A model generated the notes under the pieces. The model made no database searches and was not told the DNA's origin. It saw only the letters and a program-made list of their open reading frames with translations. Of a stretch of 64,000 nt of DNA, positions 24,433 through 38,450 are shown one piece after another. Source of the DNA: Gymnorhina tibicen. Taxonomy: Eukaryota > Chordata > Aves > Passeriformes > Artamidae. The stretch is from assembly GCA_013399875.1 (NCBI GenBank), contig VXAZ01009657.1:186001-250000 (forward strand). Direction: 5' to 3'. Position numbers and translations under genes: made by a program. Numbering within the stretch: the stretch's first letter is position 1; each line of letters begins with the position of its first letter.

Positions 24433-24652
24433 GATTCAATTCACCAGAGTTTGATTCGTTAGTCTGGTTCTAGTAAGAACTCCGTACATCTTCAGGAGAA
24501 GTATTGCATTGAAATTCAAGAGCTATGTGTTAAAAAAAAAAAAGAAAGTTATTTAAATAAGTGCTACTTTGCACTATTTATAGTCATCGTCTGTGCAAGC
24601 CCCAGGCTCTGGGGGGGGAGCATGAAGCACTACCAGCAAGCGTACCTATTCA

Positions 24653-24676
24653 CTGCCTGGGAATGTCTCCAGGCAG
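24653..24676. repeat. 8-bp perfect hairpin
   Basis: CTGCCTGG (24653-24660) and CCAGGCAG (24669-24676) flank an 8-base loop. A run of eight G lies about 35 bases to the left. No function is assigned. Confidence 0.4.
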
Positions 24677-24758
24677 GAACACTTATTCTTTTCTTCAACT
24701 TCCACCTTTTCCCCCAGTGCCTAATTTTTAGATCTTTACTCTTTTATAGCTATTTTAC

Positions 24759-24828
24759 CAGAAACACCCAAAAAACCCCCACCAAACCCAAAACAACAGC
24801 AAACAAACAAATCAAACAAAAACCCAAC
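24759..24828 (+). repeat. A/C-rich simple tract
   Basis: About 70 bases rich in AAACCC and CAAACAAA units with almost no G or T. It lies about 330 bases right of the antisense CR1 ending at 24432 and is not part of it. Confidence 0.7.
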
Positions 24829-25296
24829 TGACAGCTCAGCCAGACAGCATTGCTGTCTCTTCTGTGACCACTCAACATTAACTTTGTACTGTTACAACAT
24901 ACAGGCTGCTATCAATCTGTCAAGACTTAGCAAATCTGTGACAACTATCCATCTTTCTAGAAAGGTTTCAAGAAATCAAGGATCATCATAAAACTAGAAA
25001 GTGCACTTCACACCTCTTTTCTCTTTTATGTGGATTTGTCTTGAAAGAAGGCCTCAGTGTGTTTTTTTAGTTAATAATTCAAAAGTGCAATACTTTAGTG
25101 AAGGATGAAAGACTGTCAAAAGTAGGTACATGCTGTACTCAACAGAAACCTCTGTGTTACCACTGAAGGAGGATAATGCATTGGTAAAATGAGACATATA
25201 CTTTATACACAGCATTTCAAATGCTTAGCTGTTTTTCTCTTTTTTATTAAAGGCAGATGACATAACAGTTTTAACAGTAATTTTTCTCCATGGATA

Positions 25297-25862
25297 GAAG
25301 GTGTGTGGGAACAGCCTGCTTGGATTTATCAAGGGCAAAAGGTATCTGACTAACCCCTGATAGCCTCCTGTGATGGAATGACTGGTTCTGTGGAGGAGGG
25401 GGAAAGCATGACATCATATCCCCTGACTTTAGCATAGCCTATGACACAGCCTCCCACAGTCTGCCACTCTACACCCTCCTAGTCAAACCAAGACGATAAA
25501 GTCTGGGTAGGTGGAATACAAGGGGTGGGTAACTGGTTGGACCACCAAGCTCAGAGGACAGCAATCAATGCCACAGCATCCAGCTGTCAGTCAGTCAGCA
25601 GCAGCATCCCTCAGGGATCAACACTAAGGCCAGTATCATTTAATGTCTTTATTAAAAACCTAGGTAGTAAACTGGGGGACAGCTCAGTACACAGAGACAG
25701 AGGTGCTCTTCAGGGGGACCTTGCCAGGCTACAGAAATAAATAGACAATCTCATGAAGCCCAATAAAGGCACATGCAAAACTCTGCAGCTGAAATGGGTT
25801 GACTCCATTCACTAGGATCAGCAGGGGCCAAATGGCCTGAAAGTAGCTTTGCACAAAAGTTT
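25297..25862 (+). mobile_element. CR1 LINE fragment, reverse transcriptase region
   Basis: Seen: 'GCTTGGATTTATCAAGGGCA', 'CTGACTAACCCCTGATAGCC', 'GACTTTAGCATAGCCTATGA' (the FSKAFDT-type RT motif), 'GGTAACTGGTTGGACCACCA', 'CATCCCTCAGGGATCAACAC' (the GVPQGS-type motif), 'CAGTATCATTTAATGTCTTT', 'AATCTCATGAAGCCCAATAA' and 'GAAAGTAGCTTTGCA'. These follow CR1 ORF2 RT motifs in order, with several internal deletions, notably loss of the catalytic F-DD segment (the aged equivalent of 'SKFADDTKL'). It is a decayed internal fragment lacking the CR1 3' tail and cannot encode an enzyme. Confidence 0.85.
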
Positions 25863-27559
25863 CCATTTATTTTTTGCATCCATTTTAGTGAAGTAGCTAT
25901 AAATGGTTGCATTACAGGTGTTTGGAACTGATGAGCAGCTCCTGAAGTACATGGCAAAGGCAGGTTTAACTCCAGTTCTCCTGAATTTGGCCATTTGAGA
26001 GAAAAGAGACACATCAGCCCCTATGGAGCAACAAGAAAAGGCTTTGGAAGAATAGATGTGTCCATTGTGTGACAATTTTTCTCCCCATGTTCTGCTTTGC
26101 TTGTTCTGTAGACTCCAAAGATACTTCATTCAGAGTCAGTACTCCCACCAGCAACGACAGCTTCCTGAGGCAAAAGCTGTGGCTAATACACCAGTTTCAA
26201 ACCACTTGAACAGTCATGGCTGATCACAAAGAGTTACAGAAAAACAGGAGCTTGACTGAACAGTGAAGAATTCAGGACCAATTTCTCTCCAGAGGGAAGG
26301 GTTTCTGGCCTCAAAACTAAAACGAGTGAACTGTATGAAAGACTACAGAAACCCTCAGATACTACACTCTCTCAAACACAGGCAAAAATTGCAGTCAGAC
26401 AGTACTTGAGAATTAAACCCCATCAAAAATGTGAAGAGACTGTACAATGCCAGGAACAGAAATCAACACACACACTTTTACAGAGATGGTATCACTAGGT
26501 TTGGTTTTCACTTGGTTTTCTGGGTTTTTTTTTTAGATTTTCATAGGAAGAACAAGAAAATAAACTAAAAAAAATTGTTGTAAGTGAATAAGCAAAGTAA
26601 ATTTTGCACAGCTGACAAATTACGCTACTCTTCGCATGACAGTGGCAATACCAGTTACTGAAGAGCCCAGGTAAATAACGTAAGATCAACTCCTGGCCAC
26701 AGTTCATTTCTCAGTGATAAACAAATAACATCCTTGGATTCAGCTAAAACAACATCATAAAAATCCAAGAAAATAATGACTAGATATGCCTGATAGATAT
26801 TTATGGCACTTTAATAAAAGGACTGTGATAGTACTTCATCAGAAAAATTTATTTTTGCCCATCTTTTATGTCCTCTGACATAATGATATCATTAACATAA
26901 GAACCTCACTGAAATGATGATCTCCATAAGCCACAGTGAGTAAATCACACAGCCTAATAAGCTCATGTTACCTTCCCAGTGCAATAATTATTTACATACA
27001 GGCACACTTCTCCCTATCTTCCAAGTATTCTCAGACAAAAAGGAGCCTGGTAATAGAGAAATGAGTTAAAACCTGTAGGACTTCATGGAAGTTCAACAAA
27101 TCATCTTTGTCAGCATATAAAGGTCTTCGACGCAAAGCCCTACTGTAAGTCATACTAGGTGTGATTTACAGGAAAGGTTGATCACTTAAGTAGAATCTTT
27201 GTCAATACAAAAGCTCATTTTCAAGGCTAGACACATGACCTTTCCCAAGTAACATTTCTTGAAAAAAAAAATCCTTAGAAAAAACAAATCCTCTGATAGA
27301 CCGTGCAAAATTATAAGCAAACAGTTAATAGAAGAGACACACTTCAGACACAGCTCAAGGGAAATTTCTCCTTGTATTAGCAACACCCAGTCTATCCCCA
27401 ACTCTTTTTGTCTGTTTGCCACTCAACCTTCCTCCCCCTGAAGGAAGGTACACATGCAAAGCAAATTGATTACACGTGGAATCCTTTTTAAGTAGATATA
27501 AATACAAATACACAAATATCAAACAAATATTAAAATTCACAAAAATACACACAAATATT

Positions 27560-28079
27560 TAAAATAGAACCTCCAGAGCCCTGAACTGGAGGACCATGAC
27601 CGCAAGAATGATAAACTCCCAGCCAACCTCAGCCTATGGGGAACTTGCTTCTTCAGCTGGATTCCTTCAAGTTTACGGAGCCTGATGGGATTCATCCCAG
27701 GATACTCAAGGAGCTGCCTGGTGTCATTGTGAGACCTCCCTCAGAGATTTTTCAACTGTCTTGGGAATCTAGAGAGGTCCCAGTTGACTGTAAGCTGGCA
27801 AATGAAGCAGACACTGATCTCTTTTCTCCGATGACCAGTGACAGGACCCCAGGGAATGGCCTCAAGTTGTGTCAGGGGAGATTTACACTGGGTATTAGGA
27901 GAAGGTTCTTCACCTAGGTAGGTAGCTATGCACTGGACAAACCAAGCCTGAGAGAGTTCAAGAAATATCTGGACGACACTTTCAGGCACATGGTGTGATA
28001 TTCTTGGGGACGTCCTGTGGAGGGCCAGGGGGTGGACTTGGTGGGTCCCTTCCAACTCAGGATATTCTATGATTCTATA
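27560..28079 (+). mobile_element. CR1 LINE with large internal deletion (RT start joined to 3' UTR)
   Basis: Seen: the 5' part (27560-27804) carries 'GAACTGGAGGACCATGACCG', 'AATGATAAACTCCCAGCCAA', 'GCCTGATGGGATTCATCCCA', 'CAACTGTCTTGGGAATCTAG' and 'GTAAGCTGGCAAATG', which is the start of the RT domain. It jumps directly to 'AAGCAGACACTGATCTCTTT', 'GACCAGTGACAGGACCCCAG' and on to a complete 3' UTR ending GGATATTCTATGATTCTATA. The roughly 1.5-2 kb that normally separates these parts is missing. The flanks are ordinary intron. Both parts look similarly diverged, so the loss may have occurred during insertion or soon after. Confidence 0.88.
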
Positions 28080-29817
28080 AAATATTTCAGGGTCCTTAAT
28101 TATGGTATGGTATGGAGAGGATGAGGTAGAAGGGCAAAAACTGGGTTTCACCTGCTGTCCACAAGGTCAGGCTGCAGAGACTACAACTCCTTAAACTACA
28201 CTGCTGTTGTTTTCCCAAGGTTTTGCTCACACTGCCCACAGCAAATCCCATTACATTAATGTGCAAAATCTATGTTAATGCACTACTTGGCTGGCAATTT
28301 TAAGTGCACAGACGTCACACAGTTAAAGACTGCATTTCCCTCAGCTACTGTTACTTAGTAACTCTCTGCACATAAATAGAACTTTACATCACTGCATATG
28401 TGTTGTGAAGGCTAAAATCCATGCCTCAATTCTATAGGCAGGAGGGAATTAAAGGAATCATGTGGGCAACTGTAAAACAAAGTTGCACCAACTATTTTCA
28501 TCTGCTTCTCTAGGCAGAGAATTTCACTGGAGAGAAACCTGTGTGTAAACAAGAAGCTATTTCCATTGCCCTTCTCTTGCTGGTATTTCATCATAAAATG
28601 GAGCAGGTAGACCTTGGACAGACTTTCTGGTATTATTCATATGCAGTACAATGGAGACTTCAGACATAAGCACAACAGACCATGCAAAGCTCTTCACCTT
28701 TGCCCCTAGAGGTCCATAATCCATAGGCTGTGTAACTTCTGGGTAGAATTGGTACTGCCAGAGCCACAGTCAAAAAAAGCTGTGTGAATCAGACCCAGGA
28801 CTGAACAAAACAGGTGGAGGATGATGGATTAAAAAAACCTAAAATAAATGCAGATTAGGATCCATCGACTCTAAATGCAAAAACTTAAATAGCTGTATTT
28901 TATTAACCTATATATTTGATCCTTTCCATATATAGGCTACTTGTGATTTGACTGACAGTCTACCTCAAGTAGCTTCAATCAACATGGGACTTCATAATCA
29001 CTTTCAACCCAGAGACTGCCTTTTTAGCACTGAACAAAAGGGGTGGCCTGCTGGAAATACCTAGACATCTTTTTAATTCATTTCCCTACCATCGCAAATA
29101 ACATTATCATTACTCTGCTTAGTCCTACCCTTTGCCTCTAACACCCCACAGTTTTATCTTCTAAAATGATTTACGGTAATAAAAGTGGATTATCTTGACA
29201 CAAAACAACTGATTGAGTTACATATAACCAACTTCATATAACATCATATTCATATGAAGAGGTTGCAGGTAAACTATATTTGCAGCTATTAAACCAAGTG
29301 AATAAGTATGAGCATACAGATAAGCAAACACACTTAATTTGCAATTCTATTAGCAAGTTTACAAGCCCTGAAGTCTAACACTTCCCCTTAACTGCAGCAT
29401 TCAAATAATGCTTTCTTCTTCCTAACAACAAAAAATAGTTCTTCTAAAACAGGATTTTGAAAACTTTAGGAAACCAAAATATTCTTCCCCTCAAAATTCC
29501 TCCCCTCAGCTAATGTCCTGGTAAGAGGTAACTCAACAAAGGTTCTCCTTGCAAAATCCCAGAGAATCAATCCTTTGAAATATGGGTTCCCACTTAAAGC
29601 TTTTTTCCTGTCACCTCGATATTAGTAACATTGTAAGAAGATAGCTCAGCTCAGATCAGAAATCTTTACTCCAGGAACACATCAAGCAACTTTTTTCTTT
29701 TAAGAAAACAACATTAGGCTATGAACCATTTTGAGGTTTGAAAGTAACCACATTAAATCATGACTAAGAGAAGTCCAGATGCTCAGAGTTGTCTCTGAGG
29801 TCCTCAATTTCTTAAAG

Positions 29818-30157
29818 CCGCAAGACCCGATTTGGCAGCGCAGCAGCAGAATTGAGAACTGAGCAGGAGACTCAGCCAAGTCCTACTCAGCGACTGGGAC
29901 AATTAACTGGCCATCTGGCTCCGGCACAAAGACAGCAGCTCCGCACCTGTTCCACCAGCCCACGGTTCGCAGCCTCATTGGTTAAAGCAAGCCCATGGGG
30001 CAAAAACCCAGAACAACTTGTCATCTGCTGAGACCAGATCTCAAAGCTGGGATCGAAGCCAAGGGCCCCTGCTCCTGGTGGAGCCATCTCCCCCGGGGGC
30101 TACATGCAAGACACGTTCAGAGGGTCTCTCCTGTTCCTTACATACGGCAGCGGGAGA
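29818..30157. promoter_or_regulatory. CpG-enriched patch with inverted CCAAT motif
   Basis: Seen: about 13 CpG sites in 340 bases inside DNA that is otherwise nearly free of CpG. A perfect CCCCCGGGGG palindrome lies at about 30090, and an ATTGG (inverted CCAAT box, so facing the MBP strand) lies near 29977. No convincing coding exon or repeat is visible. Inference: a promoter-like or enhancer element inside the long Golli intron, or a GC-rich LTR remnant not recognised by eye. Confidence 0.3.
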
Positions 30158-31173
30158 CAAAATCAGAAATGATCAAAGACATGCAATTTAGTTGATACAA
30201 AGTCTGTGTGTCAAGCCCTACAGGCTTCCAAAATGCCATAAACCTTTTATTCTCCCATAATCAGGTGATTCAACAGCTGCAGTACAGTATTACATTATTA
30301 CAGTATTAACTGCATTATGCTATGGCATTATGAACTCTGCAAAATCCCAGAGCAGAATCTGATGCCTGGAAGATCTCAGCATCCCTTCTCAGAGGCAGAC
30401 ATATCCCTTGCTCCACTAGTTGCTCTTGTACTTGTAGTCTCTGGCCAGGACACCTGTACAAACTGCTGAGAAGGTATTAGGACCCAGAGCTCCCCATCCC
30501 AACCGAACACATCCACTGACAGGGATCTTGTGGCCTCCTTTCCCCCAGGCTCCATAAAACTTTCATTTTTATATGGTTTTATCAATCCTTATAAGGACTA
30601 TACAGCACAACATAACATAACAATAAAAAAATAAGAACAACAGATGATGCCAGCAGAAAGGAAAAGAAGGCAACAGACAGAAAAGGTATATTGAAGAGAT
30701 TCCTGAATGGCCTTCTATCCCTTCCCTTCCTGAGAAGACTGCAGGAAAGTAGAACACAGAACACTTAAGTCAAAGCAAGAGGAAAAAGAGTCAAAGCTTA
30801 AATTTTTATTAGGTATTTCATCTATTTTTTTCTACCTGCCAATACCCTTACTTATAGGGCAAGAAACTAGTTGAAGCAAATATAAAGAAAAACCTTTTAT
30901 TACGATTTTTTTTTAAATATTGCATTGTAGAAACAAAATACCAACATTAAAATTATTTTGTCAAGTAAATGAATCTGCAAGAATCCTAACGCTGAATGTT
31001 CAGGACACATTGTCAGCACCTACAAACAAACACGTTTCATTTAAGCCGATCTGAATGTAATAGATTACAGTGGTTCAGATCCTCTCCGATAAAATATATA
31101 ACACAGGTTTTATCCGAACACAGATTTGATTCTGAAGGAAACTGAAGATTAGCACCACACCATAGGAGAAGAT

Positions 31174-31207
31174 CTCCTCTCAGCAAGTATCTCCTATCAG
31201 CAAGTAT
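31174..31207. repeat. 17-bp tandem duplication
   Basis: CTCCTCTCAGCAAGTAT (31174-31190) is followed immediately by CTCCTATCAGCAAGTAT (31191-31207), 16 of 17 identical. It is a small tandem duplication in intronic DNA. Confidence 0.75.
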
Positions 31208-31424
31208 CCTGCAGCACATGGCAAGTTATTTATTTCAGCACAAAAATATAACATTATGCACAGCCTTGACCTAGAATCTCATCTCATGTGACCAAGCTCC
31301 AGAAGTAACGTCAGTCATCCCAAACACACTGAGTTTTCTCTGCAGTAGCATACCAAAGCGAAAACAGTTGTTACTTTGTGCAGTGGGTCTCACCTACTGT
31401 GAGCTCTGAAACCTCTTCTAAAAC

Positions 31425-31555
31425 ATGAAGATATATTTATTTATATTAGTACTATATATTTGTTAAATATATTAAAGATATTTAATTTTAAATCAATACA
31501 TAGTAAGTATTGAAATATATTCAATATATTTTATTACATATAAATATTTCTCAAC
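31425..31555. repeat. AT-only stretch
   Basis: About 130 bases nearly free of G and C, with overlapping ATATATTT, TTAAATATATT and AATATATTCAATATATT units. Low-complexity intronic DNA with weak internal palindromy. Confidence 0.6.
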
Positions 31556-34500
31556 TGTTACAGGCACTGACTTGACCTTCTGACATGCACCAATCTTTCA
31601 TCTTCCAAGTCTCAAAAATACAGAATTGTCTGGAATTTCAGACAAGAGTTTAAAAGAAAAAAAAGTACTGATTATTCAGGCTTTATCACTGTGTACCACA
31701 AGGCAGGTTTCATCTGCAGTAGAAAGCTCTGGCTTAACACTAAGAAAACATTTAGTCTGTAGTTCACAGGGAAGATCAGAATGAACAGTCAGACTCCCCA
31801 GGGTGAAAGGCTACTGGTCTTGCCTTTTGAAACTAATACAGCGAGCACATCTGCAGCCATACAGGGACGGAAGCCAAGTATCAATACTTGAATATACACT
31901 TGCATTTATATACAAATATTTTTAAACATACACTTGTACTTTTTTCAATATGTACATGTGCATACTTATATATACATGCACAAAAGAAACAGAAGTAGGA
32001 CTTAAAGGTTTTGCACAGTTCCACTTCAAACTGACAAATTCTAGCCACATTTCCCCCCAAGGAATACACAGAAGTTCTTGCATTTGCTGCATAAAACAAA
32101 TTCTTTAACAGGCAGAAGGTGCAAATACAAAAATCCAAAACAACTTAATGCCAAAATAGTATATAAGTGACAATGAGAGCTGGTCATAAAAATAACAGAA
32201 TATTACTTTGATTTTCAGCTTTCAAATACTGACAATGGCACTACTGGATTGCTTTGTAGAGCAGTGTACTGTGGTAGGCTGTGAAGGCTGCAGAAAGTCT
32301 TATTATACCATGAAGAGAGAGAACTGGCTTGAAGAGAAAAATAATTTTTCCGGTGGATATCTGTTGTCAGGAAAGTGCAAATTTTCTCTGTTTTCTGCTA
32401 TGGTGTTCACACCTTCCTGATCAGGCTGCCTGTTAGCAAGCCATCTCTTCATTGTTTCTGAGCACTGTTAGCAACTAAGTATTATTTCTAATACCTCAGA
32501 AAAATCAAAGGAATGCGTTTTGACTGAATCAGAGGTGCTGGCAGAAAGCAGCATGCAGGAAGAAACTGGCTGAAAGAAGTAGAAGGAAGATAAAGGAAGG
32601 AGCTAGATGGATAAGTTAGCTATGACCACAAAACCAAAACAAGAAAAACCCCAAATGACTCAGATTTCAACATCACAGTCTCCAGTATTTTAAAATCAAA
32701 ACGCTTCCAGTATATTGGTATTTCCATAACTAATCCGAAAACCTCTGCACCACCAAACAGTGAATCCATTCCTGAAGCTCCTACACTGAACAGGAAAATC
32801 TGAGGACCCAAAAATGGTGACTACTGCTTTGATAAGTGCCTGTTTGAAGATACATCTCATTGGTGATAGACTTGCCAAGATTTCTGGCTCTTGGGTCTTT
32901 TCAATAGTTTTTGAGCTGCCTAGAGTTCCGAGCAAGCTGAGTGCCCTCAGGCCTCCCTAAATTCAGCTTTCAATTCTAAGTCCAGCCACACCAGCCTGAA
33001 CATCACTCTGTGGCACTGAGACAAAAATGCAAGATTTCCATTATTGCCTCTTCTTTATTGCAACTGAGGCTCAGAAGTCCCCCTAATCATCCAAGCATGT
33101 ATCTTGTGGCTTTCAGCTCTATGCAAATTTTGATCTTTATGGCCACATCCACTGGACGCTGCACTGAAAGATCAGATTGTTTTTAAGAGTGAACCTTATC
33201 TCAGCAATCAAGAGTAACATCATATTATGCTGCTTAAAAGTTTTTCAATTTCCTTTTACAAAAACCTTTTTTTTTCTCCCCCAGCAAATGCTACCAGAGT
33301 ATTTCCATCAACTTAAAGCAGACGGCCTGAAAAAGTAAAATAAAAAGGAAAAGCATTCCGTTACATTTCTGCTCAAAGTGGAAAAATCAATTTCTGAACT
33401 GTAGCTGCAGACAAATTTATTCACTGTATAAATAGCTCCAATTACTCAAAAAATTTAACTTCTGAAGTGCAAAAAGAAGTTACTGTTAGCAATACTATGC
33501 ATGGGAAAGCCCTACAACTTTTTCATTCTGATGTCCACTACACTTCTGCTGAATTTACAAATGAGAGCAAAATTCAACTCAGTGTAATGTGGAATCCCTC
33601 TTTTCTCACGGCAGAATATTTAGCACCAGGTTTGAGCAGTGTTTTGACTTTGTACTGATGCACAGTGTAAAACTATGTCTTACAACTACCCTATCTGCAC
33701 GGTCAGTCCCATTATCAGAATTACAACTGGGAGAAACTGAGAATTAAAATAAAACATGGCTCCAGAACTCCTCCTCACAGCTGCTGCCCAGGAGCATCGA
33801 ACACAACAGAATTAGCACTAGGAGGAAAAAGATGACAACAAACTTCAAAATGCACTTTTACCAGGGTTTAATACTTTAGTAAGTGCTACAGGGCAGGTTT
33901 GCCAGTCACTGTCTTAGACACTGGAGGTTCTGCTGTGGTTTGACACCGGATACCCAGAGGTAAAGCTTGCCCATTTCTCTAAAAGTGCAAATATATTTCT
34001 CCACAACTTATTTTATAGCTATAACTGCATTTTAAGGTAGCACATTACTGCCGAAGATTTTTTAAGCTCCTCTCAAACAAAACCAAGTTCAAAGTAACAA
34101 ACTAGAATTTTCATCTCACCCAGTTTCAGAGCAGGTGATACAACATTACTGCTGCACGCTGATCCATGACCACCACAACAGTAAAAGCACAGAAGGCTAT
34201 GTGAGGAAGGAAGATACTGCTCCCTTTCAAGATCACCACGTCACTTACTGCTTCCTCAAGACTAAAAATATGAACAAATTTCCCTTCATTTTCATGGCTT
34301 GAAGGTGCCAAAACACTGAACAACATGTTCTCAGGCTGAAGTATGGGCTGATTTACTAGAAGAGTCATCTCAGCAGCTAGAACAGTTCACAGAGAGGTCA
34401 CAAAGAATGCTTACTGCATTACACCCCTGTTCTTCCAGCTCCTTGCTAATTTAACTGGCACTGGCATTAAACTCATATGACAGGACATTTATCTAGTTCT

Positions 34501-37500
34501 GCATCAAAGCTAACAAGGAGGGAACTGCAGAAAACTACCACAAAAACATGGCATCTGAAGCACAAGACCTCAAAAAGCACAGAGTGCACTTCCCTCTTTT
34601 AGTCAGTTCTGCAGGTTGAGAGTGGGAGAACAAAGCCTAAGACCCTAGCTCCTCCCCAGCCAAAACCACAGCGACTGCACCTCTTCCTTTTACACCCATG
34701 CAGGCTTACCCAGCTCAAGACCAGATTCTAGAAGCACTAGTACTTAGCCACTTTGTGCACAACTAAAAAACATACTTGCAACTTATTTTATGGAACCATT
34801 GCCTACACATTTACTCACTTTTTCACTGAAACACAGATTTAGTGATATACTGCCATGGTTATACAATTCAGGCAAATCCTTAAATATTAGCAGTGGGTGC
34901 TGTGGCAGTGCCAGAACTTCCTCCTCACTTGCACCTGCTTTGCCTCTCACCTTTAACTTTTCCACCCACTGCTTGCAGAGCAGAACAGTATACCTTCAGT
35001 AGCCTTCACATGCAACAAAGGGAAACATGGAAGTGTGGGAGTGTCAGCTTCAATTCAGGGACAATTTATCTTCCACACAAAATCACAACAAGCTTGCCAT
35101 ATTTTAGACATGAGAAAGATTAACTACTGCAGCTACAATTGACGATACTAAATTCAGCACCCTATGAGTTCAATGAACAGTCAAGTATTGGAAACCATTA
35201 CTTGGATTCAGACACGTAAGTTGTTCCTTTTAACTTCACAGCTATTTGCCCATTGAAACATTAACACAGACTTCCAACACCATACTGAATGATGGTGCTA
35301 AGGTTAATTTTTGAGGACAGACATCATAGCTACTTCATGCTTGGCATTCTCAGAGGTTTCAAACAGTACAGTCACTTCTGTATCGCTGTGATATCATCTC
35401 GCCAGTAGAATCACGTTAGTGCCTGAAGGCTTCACTCAAGGTCTCCAAGCACTACTGTTAATACAGAACGACACTGCATCTGTCCCAACAAACCATCCAG
35501 TTAGACAGCACAAAGGTTAAGAAATGAAATAGGAAGACAGAGCAAGCATGTGAGGATTTGCCCAAGGGCAAAGCTAGGTTGATGGTAGAAATTGAGGAAA
35601 ACAGACATCTATCAAATTCAACTGGTATTGCTTAACCTGACTGCCCAGAACTTCCCTTCACACCACTGAAGATTAGCCTCTTCCAAAAGCAGCACTTCCT
35701 TGTACCAGGCACCAACTTAACCAGATACCAGTTGGTCATAAGGATTCTACAGTGCATATGTACCTTGTAAAACTGGCTGGTGGAAATGCTCATCAAATCT
35801 CTCACAGAAAACACTGGCACTCTCAACATTTTGAAGGTTTTTTTCCTTTTTTTCACTTGCCGTCAGTAAAGTTACTGGCTCAAGGGGAAGTGTTTTAATC
35901 GATACATCAAATTGCAAAGAATACACCATAATAGTTCCTGTGCTCTGTATTGCTTTACAGAAAAAGGTAAAACTCTGAGAAAACACACAGTTACACTGGA
36001 AAATAAGCTATACAACTTTGCTAGGGGGAAAAAAGTGAAAAGGCTTCATGATTAATTTTGCATGGTAATGAGATTATTTTTTTTGTTCATTTACTGTTTA
36101 CAGAAAAGCGTACCCCAGACTTCAAAATCCATACAGTCTGTACGTCACGCATCTCTCAAACTGTACACACTAAAAAATTATACACTTCTATCTTACAAAA
36201 ATAACATTTCAGAGCAATTAACTAAGCAAGTAAAAAATATTTCATCTGTTGTTTTTTTCCTTTTTTGATAATTTATGATGCATACCAAGAGGAAGCACCT
36301 GGCAAAAACCACACATACGGCTCAGGTCTGTAAGCAGCCTAAGCCATGAGAGGTAGTGAAAGTTTTTATGCTTGCAGATCACTGAGCATATATGAGATGA
36401 ACAGTACAACTACCATCATGTGCCAGCCATCTTAAGAATTTCAACTCCCTCTTATCAGGAAGACAGAAAATTTTCTGTCAGTGTTACCAGACTGCAGCCT
36501 TAGTCAGGGTGCAAATTTCAGAACATTAGCAAGGCAACCGGGGAAAAAAGAGGAGAGAAAATAGAATCTCCTCTAAAGCAGCACAGAAACCATCTGATTT
36601 ACTGGTACATGCTCACTGAAGCAATTTAGCTTGAACTAGTTAGGCTGAGCTCTCCTTAAACACTGAGAACCAGTCACTTTATTGAAGTTATCAAATCAAC
36701 CATGGCAAAACACATTATAGAATCTAGGTACATAACACAGGGCAATTAAAGGCAAGATTTTTCATAAGTTCACTACCCAGCAAGACTTGGTCATTATTAA
36801 CAGATTATTTTTAGTTCAAACAAAACATTAAATCGCAGGCTGAATGCCTTATCAGCATTATGTCTGTTTTCAGTTTTGGCCTGCAATTATATTTTCCAAG
36901 GCTTTTCAGACCTGGGTACCAGAGGTGGCAACTGGGTTTGGTTCCTTGGTGTTTATTTACAGCACACCCCAGTTACACAAAAGACGTGAACTAGGTAGAT
37001 AATCCAGCATTTCCAATAATCTAACGTGTCCCAGGCCTGTATAAATTTCTTGAGCAATCCCCTGACATGGCAGTGCAGTGGGTTTTGATCTTTCATTATA
37101 AGTCACAAGCTTTGTTCCCAGCTCCCCACTGTACTACGTGACCACGGAAACCAGGCTACTTGGACTAGGCGCATGTGGTAGCTGCTGTGGAGTAAGTGGG
37201 ACAATGCTGGAAACCTTCCTTCCAAACTCCTCTTCCTGAACAATCAATGAAATTAGGGGCCAGTTTTCACAGGTAGCAAGAGAGTTTAAATATTTTGGGA
37301 TGGTAATAATGTGCTGTGCAGAATTCTCTAATGAGGAGTAGCAGAGAGCTGTGCTGTTGTAACACAGGCAGCTTTAGTCACTGCAAAAGAGATTGTGGCA
37401 CTTTGTAGCGTAATGATGACAAATCAGGACAGACCAACTAAAACTCTGAACGCAAACCAGAAAAAAACTTCACTGTCTACTCTGTCTACTCCTCTACATT

Positions 37501-38450
37501 TAGCTCTCTGAGAAGTTAAAGAAATTCATGGCGAGAAACTCAGGACAGCTCATTCTTTTTGTTACTGTTGTTCTTAGATTTATTTATGTTAAGTTCAAAG
37601 CCAAGTATTAACACTAAGAAGAAAGTAAACAAAATAAATACTTAAACATTTACTAATGTATGAAGCAGATGCAAAGTCTAGTATCATTCAAAGTAAAGAG
37701 AAAACATAAAATGTTGGGTTCATTGAGCAATTTTTTCCTATCTTACAAAACTCTAAAAAATGCAGATCCATTAAACATATGATAAAGAAATCCCACAGAA
37801 ATGAGGTGGTGTATGTTATTGCTGTAAGTAACTAGAAGGGTTTTATAAATACTCCCCCACATTATTTAGGTCAAATAGACCAATTATTTTTCAAAGCATA
37901 CACTTAATTTCACAGTATCTCATTATTTATTAAATAATCACTGTAGCTTGCCATATTTATATATCAAGAGGGGAACAATATTTTGAAAGAAGTGTCACAG
38001 CATGGGAAGGCATCTTAACATCTTTTGCAAATTTCCTAATTTGAAAGCTTCTTAGTGTCATCCTAGACATCTCATGAAGTAATGCTTTCCAGAAGCTTTC
38101 TAATTTTGTAATTCAAATACACAAATTTACTAAAAGTAAAGCGAAGCTAGATGTCAACTCAAGAAACCACCAAACCAACCTCATAGTAATTGCTGGATTA
38201 AAGGCCATTTACTGGACAACCAAGAATTGTGATTGCTGCAGCTGGCAACAGTCTCCTTAATGTCACTACACATAAAATAGCTCTGTGGAGAAATGGTCTG
38301 CCAGTCCAGGAGCAGTGCAGTGGCTGTAAATCTGACCTCAAAGGTTCAAAGAAGCTGCCTAAAATGATGTTTTTCTTTGGTCCTAAAGTTTTGGGAAAGG
38401 ACTTACAGTAAACAGCCTGGAGAATGAAAGTAATGACATTTAGAAATTGA

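Noticed and set aside
27741..28151. 136-codon minus-strand open frame
   Set aside because: It lies almost entirely inside a plus-strand CR1 copy and is the antisense of its 3' UTR.
32208..32420. Plus-strand frame after an ATTTTCAG acceptor-like site (MALLDCFVEQ...)
   Set aside because: No donor at a sensible position, no recognisable protein, and one AG after a T-rich stretch is common in AT-rich DNA.
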